This document shows, one piece after another, positions 53,101 to 62,617 of a stretch of DNA of 64,000 bases (the first letter of the stretch is position 1; each line of letters begins with the position of its first letter). Origin of the DNA: Gammaproteobacteria bacterium (GTDB taxonomy: Bacteria > Pseudomonadota > Gammaproteobacteria > Steroidobacterales > Foliamicaceae); assembly GCA_028821145.1 (NCBI GenBank), contig JAPPHC010000042.1:28057-92056 (forward strand), in the 5' to 3' direction. The notes beneath the pieces were generated by a model that did not search any database, had not been told where the DNA came from, and saw nothing but the letters and a program-made list of their open reading frames with translations. A program made the position numbers and the translations under genes.

Positions 53101-53967
53101 GTGGCCGCTCTGTTGCTGAATCCGGAAGAACTGTATTCCGCCATCGAGGCCGGCGAGGCCCGGGCGGTGGACTGCCGCTTCGACCTGATGAATCCGGACG
53201 GAGGCCGCGCACTTTGGGCCGATAGCCACATCCCCGGGGCGCCGTATGCGGACCTCGACCACGATCTCGCCGGACATGCGTCGGGGGAGGGCGGGCGCCA
53301 TCCGCTTCCCGAACCCGCGGAATTTGCGACCACGCTGGGTCGCTGGGGCATCAAACCCGATACATTGGTAGTGGCATACGACAACATGGGCTGTGCGATT
53401 GCCGGACGACTCTGGTGGATGATGAACTGGATGGGACACGAGCGCGCCGGGCTGCTGGATGGCGGAATCCAGGCCTGGAAAGAAGCGGACCTTCCGCTTG
53501 AGCGCGCCGAACCGATCATCGAGCCTGCGGACTATCCGGTCGGGGGCCACTGCCGACCGGTCGTGGGGCTTACCGAAGTGGAGCGCGCGGCGCTTGCCGG
53601 CGGCATGCGCATGCTGGACGCCCGCGACGGCGCCCGCTATCAGGGCCTCTCGGAACCGCTGGATTCACAGGCGGGCCACGTACCCGGCGCGATCAATGCC
53701 TTCTTCCGCGAGAACCTGGACGCCAGCGGGCGCTTCCGGTCCCCGGACGAGCTCCGCAAGCTTTACCTGGATCTCCTGGGCGGCGCCGATCCTTCCGCCG
53801 CCTGCGTCATGTGCGGTTCCGGCGTAACGGCCTGCCACGATCTGTTCGCGATGGAGTTGGCCGATCTCGGCGGCGCGGCGCTGTATCCCGGTTCCTGGAG
53901 CGAATGGTCGCAATCCGATGATCGTCCGATAGCGCGCGGCCCGGAACCCGGAGGACCCGCCTCATGA
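53101..53967 (+). CDS. sseA: 3-mercaptopyruvate-type sulfurtransferase (tandem rhodanese)
   Basis: 288 residues, GTG start. Two rhodanese domains: the N-terminal one has [10 protein letters not shown] and [12 protein letters not shown], and the C-terminal one [10 protein letters not shown] and the active loop [10 protein letters not shown] with the catalytic C238. CGSGVTA is the mercaptopyruvate loop, as opposed to the thiosulfate loop CRKGVTA. It transfers sulfur to a thiol acceptor or cyanide. It follows etfA directly and overlaps the lipoprotein start (ATGA). Confidence 0.9.
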   Translation: MAALLLNPEELYSAIEAGEARAVDCRFDLMNPDGGRALWADSHIPGAPYADLDHDLAGHASGEGGRHPLPEPAEFATTLGRWGIKPDTLVVAYDNMGCAIAGRLWWMMNWMGHERAGLLDGGIQAWKEADLPLERAEPIIEPADYPVGGHCRPVVGLTEVERAALAGGMRMLDARDGARYQGLSEPLDSQAGHVPGAINAFFRENLDASGRFRSPDELRKLYLDLLGGADPSAACVMCGSGVTACHDLFAMELADLGGAALYPGSWSEWSQSDDRPIARGPEPGGPAS

Positions 53968-54551
53968 CGCTTCGGCGTGCAACATCCCGATTGACACTGC
54001 CGGCCCTGGCCGCAATTGCGGCCACACTGCTGCTGACCTCCTGCGCCACGGCGGAGGGTGAAGGGGCCTCGGCCTCGCGCCAGGGCCGAATCGCCCGCTT
54101 CCCCCACAACATGGCGAGTGGCGATTGCTTCTTCCAGAACCGCATCGACAACTTCGAGGTGCTTAACGACTCCAACCTGCTGGTCTTCGACGGCCGCAGA
54201 CGCGTCTACCACGTGGAGATTTCGCCCCCGTCCATGGACCTTCGCCACGCCTACGGCATTCAGTTCCGTTCATCGACCGGCCGGGTCTGCGGCAATCCGG
54301 GCGAGCGCCTGCAGATCAGCGGCGGTTCCTTCGGCTCGTTTCCGCTTTCCGTAACCGGCGTCTACCGGCTGGACGCCGTCACGCAAACGGCCGTTCGGGC
54401 GCATTTCGGCCAGGCGGTCGCCCAGCCTCCGCTGCCTGAAGATGAAGACGCGGCCGCCATCGAGGAACTGGTGACCGACCTTGAGGAAGAGGAAAATCCG
54501 GCAGGAGAAGAACCCCAGACATCATCCCCGGGCGAGGATCAGGAGAACTGA
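53964..54551 (+). CDS. Lipoprotein, DUF6491-like
   Basis: 195 residues. The signal ends in a lipobox LTSC with C27 as the lipidated residue, followed by Ala, so the protein should be lipid-anchored and probably reach the outer membrane. The mature part has FQNRIDNFEVLNDSNLLVFDG and RRRVYHVEISPP, matching small DUF6491-type proteobacterial lipoproteins, and ends in an acidic tail rich in Glu. Two cysteines (SGDCFF and GRVCGN) may form a disulfide. Function unknown. It overlaps the sulfurtransferase stop. Confidence 0.7.
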   Translation: MTLRRATSRLTLPALAAIAATLLLTSCATAEGEGASASRQGRIARFPHNMASGDCFFQNRIDNFEVLNDSNLLVFDGRRRVYHVEISPPSMDLRHAYGIQFRSSTGRVCGNPGERLQISGGSFGSFPLSVTGVYRLDAVTQTAVRAHFGQAVAQPPLPEDEDAAAIEELVTDLEEEENPAGEEPQTSSPGEDQEN

Positions 54552-54554
54552 GTA

Positions 54555-54863
54555 ATGGATAGCGTCATCGTGCTGTTTAACCTGAAGGAAGGCGCCGACC
54601 CGGCCGAGTACCAGGCCTGGGCGCGCAGCCGCGACCTGGTGGAAGTCAATCGGCTTCCGTCGGTGGAAAACTTCCGCGTCCTGCGCTGCGTGGGACTGCT
54701 GGGCGGGACGGATGCGCCGCCCTATCAGTACGCGGAGGTCATCGACCTCAACAGCATGGAGAAGTTCGGAGAGGACATCCAGTCGGACACGGTCGGCCAG
54801 CTGGCGGCCGAATTCGGCCAGTTCGCGGACAGTCCCATCTTCATCCACTGCCAGGACCTCTAA
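54555..54863 (+). CDS. Small dimeric ferredoxin-like (HapK/REDY-like) protein
   Basis: 102 residues. MDSVIVLFNLKEGADPAEYQ, EVNRLPSVENFRVLRCVG and YAEVIDLNSMEKF fit the dimeric alpha-beta barrel of HapK/REDY-like and EthD-like proteins. These often bind or cyclise small hydrophobic compounds, but most bacterial members have unknown roles. It sits 3 nt after the lipoprotein and 8 nt before the MaoC gene. Confidence 0.65.
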   Translation: MDSVIVLFNLKEGADPAEYQAWARSRDLVEVNRLPSVENFRVLRCVGLLGGTDAPPYQYAEVIDLNSMEKFGEDIQSDTVGQLAAEFGQFADSPIFIHCQDL

Positions 54864-54871
54864 TCCTGCAG

Positions 54872-55375
54872 GTGGCCGAGGCAAGCCCCGAAAAGGGCCG
54901 CATCGTGCGGCGCGGCGGTGGACGGTACTACGAGGAGTTCCGCAAGGGGGACGTGTACGAGCATTCGCCGGCGCGCACGCTGACCGAGACCGACAATACC
55001 TGGTTCACGCTGCTCACGATGAACACGCACCCGCTGCACTTCGACAAGGAATACGCGGCGAAGACCGAGTTCGGCCGGCGGCTGATCGTCAGCACGCTGA
55101 CGCTGTCGGTGCTGGTGGGCATGAGCGTCTCCGACGTCAGCGAAAAGGCCATCGCCAACCTGGGCTGGGGCGACATCCGCCTGCCGAACCCCCTGTTTAT
55201 CGGCGATACGCTGTACGGATCGTCCGAGGTTATTCGCAAGCGGCCTTCCAAATCGCGTCCCAACGCCGGCGTCGTCACGGTGCGCACGACCGGCCGGAAC
55301 CAGCACGGCGACGCAGTCTGCGTATTCGACCGCACCGTGCTCGTGCCCAGGCGCGGCCACGGCGTTATGGATTAG
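54872..55375 (+). CDS. MaoC-like dehydratase
   Basis: 167 residues, GTG start. A single hot-dog domain with the hydratase motif NTHPLHFDKEYA (catalytic Asp and His; canonical pattern is NxxHxDxxYA) and GLIVSTLT-like turn LIVSTLTLSV. It hydrates enoyl-CoA or similar thioesters, for example in fatty-acid or mesaconyl-type metabolism. It follows the HapK-like gene by 8 nt. It could work with the etfAB-dependent dehydrogenases. Confidence 0.88.
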   Translation: MAEASPEKGRIVRRGGGRYYEEFRKGDVYEHSPARTLTETDNTWFTLLTMNTHPLHFDKEYAAKTEFGRRLIVSTLTLSVLVGMSVSDVSEKAIANLGWGDIRLPNPLFIGDTLYGSSEVIRKRPSKSRPNAGVVTVRTTGRNQHGDAVCVFDRTVLVPRRGHGVMD

Positions 55376-55401
55376 CCAACCACACACCGGGAGGGGTCCC
55401 A

Positions 55402-56139
55402 ATGAGCGAAATTCTTCAGGTTGACCATGTGAACTATCACGGTCGCATTGCCTATCTCAGCAAGAAACCGGACCGCATGGACCAGGAACGCGGCCGTGAG
55501 CGGTTCACGATCACCGTCCACTCCGACGGCCACCGCACCTGCACGGCACAGAGCGAGATCGACGACCGGCCCAGCGTGATGCGCAACGTGGCGCTGACGC
55601 TGGACGAGAACTGGCATCCGCTGGATTGTTTCGTGCGCATTTCGGTGGGCGACCGGTTCATGGGCAGCGGCTGGTTCCGGTTTGGCGAGAACGAAGCCGA
55701 GTGCGAGACCTGGACGGCCGTGGAAGGCCGGGTTTCACAGAAAATGAGCCTGATCGAGCGCCCGCGGGCGTTTGTCGATCACGCCATCATCTGCGACTCC
55801 TGGGTCCTGAGTATGCTCGATCTCAGCAAGGGTCCGGGCGTGCAGAAATTCCCGCAGTTGCTGATGTCGTCACCCGACCACCGCGGCGCCACCGGGCCCA
55901 TGCTGCACAGCATCCCCACGGCGATCGAGTACGTCGGCGAAGACCGGATCACGGTGGGCGCGGGCGAGTTCGACGCCCTGCATTTCCGTTTCGGCGTAAA
56001 TGTCGGCCTGGCCAACGATCACCCGAGGTACGACGTCTGGTGCACCGCCGACGGCCACTACATCTTCCTTCGCGGCGCCGTCTACGGCTACATGATGACC
56101 TACTACGAACTCATGGACCTGGAGGTGGAACATGCGTAA
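55402..56139 (+). CDS. Conserved hypothetical protein
   Basis: 245 residues from the ATG at 55402, with GGGAGGGG upstream; the frame upstream lies inside other genes. No signal or membrane segment. It is rich in beta-strands, for example RERFTITVHSDGHRTCTAQS, VGAGEFDALHFRFG and YDVWCTADGHYIFLRG, which recall lipocalin-like or DUF3108-type barrels. I do not recognise a family with confidence. It overlaps the start of the following exported protein by 8 nt. Confidence 0.6.
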   Translation: MSEILQVDHVNYHGRIAYLSKKPDRMDQERGRERFTITVHSDGHRTCTAQSEIDDRPSVMRNVALTLDENWHPLDCFVRISVGDRFMGSGWFRFGENEAECETWTAVEGRVSQKMSLIERPRAFVDHAIICDSWVLSMLDLSKGPGVQKFPQLLMSSPDHRGATGPMLHSIPTAIEYVGEDRITVGAGEFDALHFRFGVNVGLANDHPRYDVWCTADGHYIFLRGAVYGYMMTYYELMDLEVEHA

Positions 56140-57085
56140 TCTCAAGTCGTTGCTTGCTGTTGCCTGCCTGGTGACGCTGTTGCCGGCAGCCCCGGTGTTC
56201 GCGCAGGGAGAGGATTCCACGCCAACGGAACGCGACGTGCTGGTGTTGGCCGAGCTGCTGACGCGCGTTTACGACAACTACAACCAGGTGTATTTCGACC
56301 GGCGCATCGGCTATCCGGAAAACGAACGCCATGACCGCATCGAGCTTCGCGTCGATCGCGTGGGCGGGCCGGATTCCATGCTGCTTGCGTTTCGGGAGTT
56401 CTCCGGCGGCGACTATTCCGCGCTCACTCGCGCCGGTGCGCTGGCGCTGTCGCCCGACAATGAGCGGGGCGCTTCGCGCATGGAGGTCTGGAACCGCCCG
56501 GTGGAAGGGCTGGATCCGATGGCTGAAGGCGCCGGCGTCTCCGAACGTCCGGAAGCGCCGCCGGACTGCGTCGTCTACTGGACCCGCGAGGCCGCGCAAT
56601 TCCGCGGCAAAGCGGAGGGCGAGTGCGCCGCATGGGCGGACAAGTCCTTGCTGGGCGAGCAGCAGATGTGGCTGGATGCGCCCGGCGGCCGTAATCACCC
56701 GGGCGGAACCTACAAGCTGCACGCGGCGCGAATGATGAGCTGCTACATCGACATCCCCGGCGTGAGCGGCGGACGCGACGAGGAATACAGGCGCTACGAC
56801 AATCTCCAGGTCCACGACCGGGGCGGTGGAGCGCGTATCACCCATACGGACGGCAGAGAGATCGGCCTCCGGCTATCGAACGTCGATTGGCCGCTCAACA
56901 ATTACAGCGACGTCTTCACCCGCGACGTCCTGGTCTTGTACGTGCTCGAATACCTCGAAGACGGAATCACCTCCCACGGCTACGTCTTCACCGAGCCCGA
57001 CACCGAGCGCATCGGCATCAACCTCTACTGGATGCTGTCCTACTGCTACATGGAGTCCAACAAGAACATCCGCCCGTTCATGTAA
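56132..57085 (+). CDS. Exported CpcT/CpeT-like protein
   Basis: 317 residues with a signal peptide (MRNLKSLLAVACLVTLLPAAPVFAQG). The pattern LAELLTRVYDNYNQV, then APPDCVVYWTREAAQFRG followed by GECAAWADKSLLGEQQMWLD, resembles the CpcT/CpeT (PF06206) beta-barrel with its two conserved cysteines. Cyanobacterial members attach bilins to phycobiliproteins; non-photosynthetic homologs are uncharacterised, and a bilin role is not implied here. The previous gene overlaps its start, so the pair is co-translated. Confidence 0.5.
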   Translation: MRNLKSLLAVACLVTLLPAAPVFAQGEDSTPTERDVLVLAELLTRVYDNYNQVYFDRRIGYPENERHDRIELRVDRVGGPDSMLLAFREFSGGDYSALTRAGALALSPDNERGASRMEVWNRPVEGLDPMAEGAGVSERPEAPPDCVVYWTREAAQFRGKAEGECAAWADKSLLGEQQMWLDAPGGRNHPGGTYKLHAARMMSCYIDIPGVSGGRDEEYRRYDNLQVHDRGGGARITHTDGREIGLRLSNVDWPLNNYSDVFTRDVLVLYVLEYLEDGITSHGYVFTEPDTERIGINLYWMLSYCYMESNKNIRPFM

Positions 57086-57098
57086 AGGGAGCAAGTAA

Positions 57099-57539
57099 AT
57101 GGGCCTGACATACGTGGACGTAGTCATTCGCAACCCGGCAGATATGACGCGGGAGTGGCAAGGCAAGTTCCTGGTGGGTACGGGCGCCATCGAATCTCTT
57201 GTGCCACGGCCCATTCTCGAAGCGATCGGCCTGGAGCCGTTAACGCAACGCACCTACGAACTGGCTGACGGGACCGAGGTCAGGATGGATGTTGCGGGCG
57301 CCGCAATGGAATTGCTCGGCGAATTCACCGCCGGGCTGGTTATCTTCGGCGATGCCAACGCCGAGCCTGTGCTGGGCTCAACGGCAATGGATTCAGCCGG
57401 CATTGAGTTCGACCCGAAAAACCAACGCCTGAACAAACTGCCTTTCGTGCGCCTCAAGAAAACCTGGCCGAAAGCGATGCTGCCCGTCCATGCAGCGGGC
57501 CACGCCGGAGGCGTCACCGCAAGCAGCCGCTGCGCGTAA
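57099..57539 (+). CDS. Retropepsin-like (clan AA) protein lacking the catalytic Asp
   Basis: 146 residues, AAGGGAG upstream. FLVGTGAIESLVPR corresponds to the active-site block FLVDTGATxSLVP of bacterial retropepsin-like proteins, but the catalytic Asp is Gly. The remaining fold, YELADGTEVRMDVAGA and the flap and LGSTAMDSAGI (where the family has LG-x-x-x-x-D/E), is kept. The C-terminal 30 residues are basic and Ala-rich. It is likely an inactive binding protein or a decaying gene. It ends 6 nt before the methyltransferase start, in the same direction. Confidence 0.68.
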   Translation: MGLTYVDVVIRNPADMTREWQGKFLVGTGAIESLVPRPILEAIGLEPLTQRTYELADGTEVRMDVAGAAMELLGEFTAGLVIFGDANAEPVLGSTAMDSAGIEFDPKNQRLNKLPFVRLKKTWPKAMLPVHAAGHAGGVTASSRCA

Positions 57540-57545
57540 TGATGG

Positions 57546-60284
57546 ATGAACGCGGTTGAGATCGAACAGGCTGTATCCGAGTTAGCGGGGCAGCCTTTCG
57601 ATCCCGTCGAATTTCCCTTTGCCTTTCTGGAGTCCTTCGGCAACAAGCTCACCACGATAAAGCGCCTCCGCTCCGGCGCCACCAATCAGTCGGATGTGGG
57701 CGGCGTGCTGCAACGCAACAATATCCACATAAAGGTGTGTCCGGAAGGCGAGGCCGCCGCTGCGCTGCGCGAACTCCAGAACAGCGCCGCCACCCCTCGC
57801 GCCAAGGCCAAATTCCTGCTGGCGACCGACGGCAGGGAGATTCAGGCGGAGGAGATTGCCAGCGGAGAAATCCTGGTATGCGATTACCCGGACATTCCCG
57901 ATCACTTCGGCTTTTTCCTGCCGCTGGCGGGGATCACCACCGTCCGACAAATCCGCGAAAACCCCGTTGATATCCGAGCCACCAGCCGTCTGAACCGGCT
58001 GTATGTGCAACTGCTCAAGGAAAACCCGGAGTGGGGCGCGTCCGACCGCCGCGAAGACATGAATCAGTTCATGGCGCGACTGATCTTCTGTTTCTTCGCC
58101 GAGGACACCGACATATTCCAGAGCGGCGACCTGTTTACGGGAACTATTGAAACGATGAGTTCCCGGGACAGTTCAAACACGCACGAGGTAATCAGCCAAC
58201 TTTTCCGGGCCATGAACATGAAGCTGGAAGCGCGCCAGGCTGCCCGCCTGCCCCGCTGGGCGGAGCCGTTCCCGTACGTGAATGGCGGCTTGTTCTACGG
58301 TTCCCTGGAGGCGCCGCGTTTCAGCCGGATTGCCCGATCCTACCTGCTGCACATCGGCAAGCTGGACTGGAAGAAAATCAACCCGGACATCTTCGGATCG
58401 ATGATTCAGGCAGTAGCGGACGACGAGGAACGCGGACAGTTGGGAATGCACTACACCAGTGTTCCCAACATCCTCAAAGTACTCAATCCGCTGTTTCTGA
58501 ATGACCTGCGGGACAAACTCGAAGAAGCCCGAGATAATTCCCGCAAGCTTCTTAATCTCCGCAACCGCATAGCCAGAATCCGCGTGTTCGATCCCGCCTG
58601 CGGCTCCGGCAACTTCCTGGTAATTGCCTATAAGCAGATGCGGGAAATCGAGGCCGAGATCAACGCCCGGCGTGGTGAAGTGGGCGAAAAGTCATCCATC
58701 CCGCTGACCAATTTCCGAGGCATCGAACTACGCGCATTCTCCGCCGAAATCGCCCGCCTCGCGCTCATCATCGCCGAATACCAGTGCGATGTGCTGTATC
58801 GCGGCCAGCAGGAAGCATTGGCCGGGTTTTTGCCGCTGGATTCCAAGAATTGGATCACCTGTGGCAATGCGCTGAGGATCGATTGGCTGAGCATCTGCCC
58901 ACCGACGGGAACCGGCGTAATTCACAAGGCGGACGACCTGTTTGAAACGCCGCTGGATCAGACACGCATCGACTTCGAGAACCAGGGCGGTGAGACCTAC
59001 ATCTGCGGCAACCCACCATATTCGGGAAAGGGAAAGAAAGATGGTGGCCAACTCAATGACATGAATCATGTCTTCGAGCGATATACGAATCGGTTCGGAT
59101 ACGTGGACTATGTGGGCTGTTGGTTTGTGCGGGCTGCCGAATACCTTCGCCAAACAAGAGCGTCAGCCGCATTCGTAGCAACAAACTCGATATGTCAGGG
59201 GCGACAACTGCCGCAGATTTGGCCTTTCGTTTTGAGGGAGGGCGTAGAAGTATTCTTTGCCCACCATTCATTCAAGTGGTCCAACAACGCGACGCGGAAC
59301 GCCGGCGTCACATGCGTTATCGTAGGCATAGCCCAAGAGGGAGACAGGCGGAAGACGCTCAACTACGGATCTCATTCGCGTCGTGTATCCAATATCACCG
59401 CATATCTCGTTGAAGGCAAGAATCTATACGTAAAGAGTTCTCGTAAGCCGTTGTCGGACATGCTGCCTCGAATGTTAACGGGCAGTGTCCCCAATGACGG
59501 CGGTAACCTGATTCTCTCCCAAGAGGAAGGGAATGAACTGATCAATAGGCACGCAACTGTTGCGGCCCTTCTTCATCCCTTTTTCGGTTCTAAGGACTTT
59601 TTACACGGCCACACTCGCAGCTGCCTGGTCATTCGTGATGATCAGGCGGACGCGGCCAAGGCTATTCCCGAGATCCGGTCTCGATTGGCTGAAGTTTCAA
59701 GATTGAGAGGCAAGAGCGAGAAGAGGGAAACGAGGGAAAACTTGGCAGGACTTCCTCACCGCTTTCAACACCGGGGAGACATACCGTCGAATCTGGCCAT
59801 CATTGTGCCGTCTGTCACTTCCGAGCGCAGAGAATGGTTTCCGGTCGGAGTGCTTCCCAAAGGGACAGTGATCTCCAATCTTGCCTTCATGATTGTGGAC
59901 GCTCCGGTCTGGAATATGGCTCTGATCGCATCAACTCTGCATCTGGTCTGGATCGGCACGGTCTGCGGCAAACTCGAAACGAGATATAGGTATTCCAACA
60001 CCCTTGGCTGGCACACGTTCCCGGTTCCCACGCTTACACGCCAGAACAAGGCTGATCTAACCCGCTGCGCAGAGGACATACTGCTGGCGCGCGAGGTCCA
60101 CTTTCCTGCAACCATCGCGGAACTCTATGACCCTGCACGAATGCCGGCAAATCTCAAGGCGGCACACGAACGCAATGACGAGGTTTTGGAGAGGATCTAC
60201 ATCGGGCGCCGGTTCAGGAATGACACCGAGCGGCTGGGAAATCTGTTCGAGATGTACGCAACAATGACGGAAGGCGGCAGTTGA
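57546..60284 (+). CDS. MmeI/YeeA-like DNA adenine methyltransferase
   Basis: 912 residues. An N-terminal region (1-160) lacks the D-x-ExK nuclease motif of MmeI. A helical spacer (QFMARLIFCFFAEDTDIF, near 175-190, and FPYVNGGLF near 242-250) precedes the methyltransferase. Its AdoMet site is DPACGSGNF (349-357), and GNPPY (488-492) is the catalytic motif IV for N6-adenine. A target-recognition domain (about 500-800) and a C-terminal segment follow. The region at 59050-60000 looks AT-richer than its surroundings, as is common for recognition domains and transferred genes. A helicase and a GIY-YIG nuclease lie downstream. Confidence 0.88.
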   Translation: MNAVEIEQAVSELAGQPFDPVEFPFAFLESFGNKLTTIKRLRSGATNQSDVGGVLQRNNIHIKVCPEGEAAAALRELQNSAATPRAKAKFLLATDGREIQAEEIASGEILVCDYPDIPDHFGFFLPLAGITTVRQIRENPVDIRATSRLNRLYVQLLKENPEWGASDRREDMNQFMARLIFCFFAEDTDIFQSGDLFTGTIETMSSRDSSNTHEVISQLFRAMNMKLEARQAARLPRWAEPFPYVNGGLFYGSLEAPRFSRIARSYLLHIGKLDWKKINPDIFGSMIQAVADDEERGQLGMHYTSVPNILKVLNPLFLNDLRDKLEEARDNSRKLLNLRNRIARIRVFDPACGSGNFLVIAYKQMREIEAEINARRGEVGEKSSIPLTNFRGIELRAFSAEIARLALIIAEYQCDVLYRGQQEALAGFLPLDSKNWITCGNALRIDWLSICPPTGTGVIHKADDLFETPLDQTRIDFENQGGETYICGNPPYSGKGKKDGGQLNDMNHVFERYTNRFGYVDYVGCWFVRAAEYLRQTRASAAFVATNSICQGRQLPQIWPFVLREGVEVFFAHHSFKWSNNATRNAGVTCVIVGIAQEGDRRKTLNYGSHSRRVSNITAYLVEGKNLYVKSSRKPLSDMLPRMLTGSVPNDGGNLILSQEEGNELINRHATVAALLHPFFGSKDFLHGHTRSCLVIRDDQADAAKAIPEIRSRLAEVSRLRGKSEKRETRENLAGLPHRFQHRGDIPSNLAIIVPSVTSERREWFPVGVLPKGTVISNLAFMIVDAPVWNMALIASTLHLVWIGTVCGKLETRYRYSNTLGWHTFPVPTLTRQNKADLTRCAEDILLAREVHFPATIAELYDPARMPANLKAAHERNDEVLERIYIGRRFRNDTERLGNLFEMYATMTEGGS

Positions 60285-60559
60285 CTTCCTTGGGACTGTC
60301 AATTTCGCCGGAGCCACATCAGAAAGCCTTACTTGGCCACTTTACATAAAGGAGCAGGCCCCGTGACGCTGCCGCTCGCCAAGGCAACTACCGGCTCACA
60401 TGATGTCCAATGATAGCGTTCGTTAATGCAAACAGCTAAAGTCCACAGACTCCGTAATATTCCGCTATATTGAGCCTCGTCCTAGAAGGGGCAGGGCGAG
60501 CATGCAAGGGCTAGCAGCGGGTAACGCCGGACGAATGCAACCGCCCGGCAAAGAGGCGC
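60285..60559 (+). other. 275-nt intergenic region within the defence module
   Basis: No ORF with coding character is seen. It contains AT-rich stretches such as TCCGTAATATTCCGCTATATTG (60452-60474, given here only as a landmark and shortened to TAATAT and TATATT boxes), which could serve as a promoter for the helicase. A TTGGCCACTTTACATAAAGG tract is also present. This gap means the helicase and nuclease can be transcribed separately from the methyltransferase. Confidence 0.4.
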
Positions 60560-62617
60560 ATGAACAACAACAAAAGTATTCCTTCGGTTTCAGTTACCTA
60601 CGCTCGCACCGGCCGCTCCACGCAATCCAACGAACTGGGTATGCGGCCCATGCAGGAAAGGGCGTGGCAGAAGCGGGGAGAGCGGTATCTGCTGATCAAG
60701 TCACCGCCCGCCTCGGGAAAGAGCCGGGCGCTGATGTTCATTGCGCTTGATAAGCTTCAGAACCAAGGGCTTCGCCAGGCGGTCATCGTGGTGCCCGAAA
60801 AAACCATCGGCGCCAGCTTCAGCGACGTGCCCTTGAGTCAATTCGGATTCTTCAGCGACTGGGGCGTGGCGCCGCAATGGAACCTTTGCAATGCGCCCGG
60901 CACGGAGGGCGGCAAGGTCGAATCCGTCAGCAGGTTTCTCGAAAGCAGAGATTCGGTGCTGGTTTGCACCCACGCCACCTTCCGTTTCGCCGTCGATCGG
61001 TTCGGGGTTGAAGCCTTCGACGACCGCCTTATTGCGGTGGACGAGTTCCACCATGTCTCCGCCAATCCGGACAACAGGCTCGGATCGCATGTGGGCCAGT
61101 TGCTGGCCCGTGGCAAGACGCACATCGTGGCGATGACCGGATCGTACTTCCGGGGCGATGCCGAGGCTGTGCTGGCGCCCGAAGACGAGGCCAGGTTCGA
61201 GACGGTCACTTACACCTACTACGAACAGCTCAACGGCTATGAGCACCTGAAGCAACTCGACATCGGTTATTACTTCTACACCGGCAGCTACGTGAATGAA
61301 ATTCTCCAGGTCCTTGATCCGTCGGTAAAAACCATCGTGCACATTCCCAGCGTGAACTCGCGGGAGAGCACAACGGACAAGATCAAGGAGGTCGAGCACA
61401 TCCTCGGGGAATTGGGCGACTGGCAAGGCCGGGATGAGGAAACCGGCTTCCAGTTGGTCCGCTCGCCTGAAGGACGCCTGTTGAGAATTGCAGATCTGGT
61501 GGACGACACGCCCGGTACTCGCGAGCGTGTCGCCAGCGCGCTCAAGGACCCGGCCCGGAAGAACGACCGGGATCAAGTGGACATCATCATAGCGCTGGGC
61601 ATGGCCAAGGAGGGATTCGACTGGATCTGGTGCGAGCACGCTCTTACCGTTGGCTACCGCTCAAGCCTCACGGAGGTGGTGCAGATCATCGGCCGCGCCA
61701 CTCGCGATGCGCCCGGCAAGACACGCGCCCGCTTCACCAATTTGATCGCCGAACCGGATGCCTCCGAGCAAACCGTGACTGAAGCCGTGAACGACATGCT
61801 CAAGGCCATAGCCGCAAGCCTGTTGATGGAGCAGGTACTCGCGCCGCGCTTTGAATTCCGGCCCAAGGCGGCTGGCAGCGGTCCGATCGATGGATTTGAT
61901 TATGGCGAGAATGGCTACGACGCCGGGACTTGCAACGTTGGTCATAACGAACAAACCGGCCAGTGCCTGATTGAAATAAAGGGGCTTGCGGAACCTTCAA
62001 CGCGCGAGGGCCAGCGAATTTGCCGTGAGGACCTCAATGAACTGATTGCCACCTTCGCGCAAGAAAAGGCCGTTATCGAACGCGGCATATTCGATGCGGA
62101 GCTGGTGCCGGAAGAATTGACCCAGGTGCGAATGGGCAAGATCGTCAAGGACAAGTACCCGGATCTGGATGACGCCGATCAGGAAGCGATCCGACAGCAT
62201 GCGATTGCCGCTCTGAACCTGAACCAGGGCGCGAAGGAACTCGCGTTGGAAGACGCGGATTCAGAAGAAAAGCGGAACACCGCGCTTATTGAAGGCGTAC
62301 GCAAGTTTTGCATGGATGTTCGCGAGCTCGACATAGACCTAATTGATCGCATCAATCCTTTCGCTCAGGCCTACGCGATTCTCGGCAAATCGATGAATGA
62401 GGACAATCTACGGCAGATTGCAGCCGTCATTTCCGCGAGAAAATCGCCGCTCACGCTTGATGAGGCCCGTGAACTGGCCCAGCGGGCGTTAAAGTTCAAG
62501 CGTGAGCGCCACCGCCTGCCATCACTTGACGCAACCGATCCCTGGGAAAGGCGCATGGCCGAGGGAGTGAGCTTTCTGAGTCGAATGCAATCGCAACAGG
62601 CCGATGCCGCGAAGTAA
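60560..62617 (+). CDS. DEAD/DEAH-type superfamily 2 helicase
   Basis: 685 residues, ATG with AAGAGG upstream. The N-terminal ATP-binding domain has Walker A SPPASGKS (48-55) and Walker B AVDEFHH (DEFH, 161-164). Motif III-like MTGSYF follows, and the second RecA domain ends in the motif VI block IIGRATRDAPGK. A C-terminal alpha-helical domain of about 280 residues has no recognised catalytic motif. It is the probable DNA translocase of a restriction-like module. It overlaps the nuclease gene by 14 nt, so those two are coupled. Confidence 0.9.
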   Translation: MNNNKSIPSVSVTYARTGRSTQSNELGMRPMQERAWQKRGERYLLIKSPPASGKSRALMFIALDKLQNQGLRQAVIVVPEKTIGASFSDVPLSQFGFFSDWGVAPQWNLCNAPGTEGGKVESVSRFLESRDSVLVCTHATFRFAVDRFGVEAFDDRLIAVDEFHHVSANPDNRLGSHVGQLLARGKTHIVAMTGSYFRGDAEAVLAPEDEARFETVTYTYYEQLNGYEHLKQLDIGYYFYTGSYVNEILQVLDPSVKTIVHIPSVNSRESTTDKIKEVEHILGELGDWQGRDEETGFQLVRSPEGRLLRIADLVDDTPGTRERVASALKDPARKNDRDQVDIIIALGMAKEGFDWIWCEHALTVGYRSSLTEVVQIIGRATRDAPGKTRARFTNLIAEPDASEQTVTEAVNDMLKAIAASLLMEQVLAPRFEFRPKAAGSGPIDGFDYGENGYDAGTCNVGHNEQTGQCLIEIKGLAEPSTREGQRICREDLNELIATFAQEKAVIERGIFDAELVPEELTQVRMGKIVKDKYPDLDDADQEAIRQHAIAALNLNQGAKELALEDADSEEKRNTALIEGVRKFCMDVRELDIDLIDRINPFAQAYAILGKSMNEDNLRQIAAVISARKSPLTLDEARELAQRALKFKRERHRLPSLDATDPWERRMAEGVSFLSRMQSQQADAAK

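Noticed and set aside
60330-60350. GGCCACTTTACAT tract recalling IS21-type terminal repeats
   Set aside because: Only one short copy, no transposase remnant and no matching opposite end.
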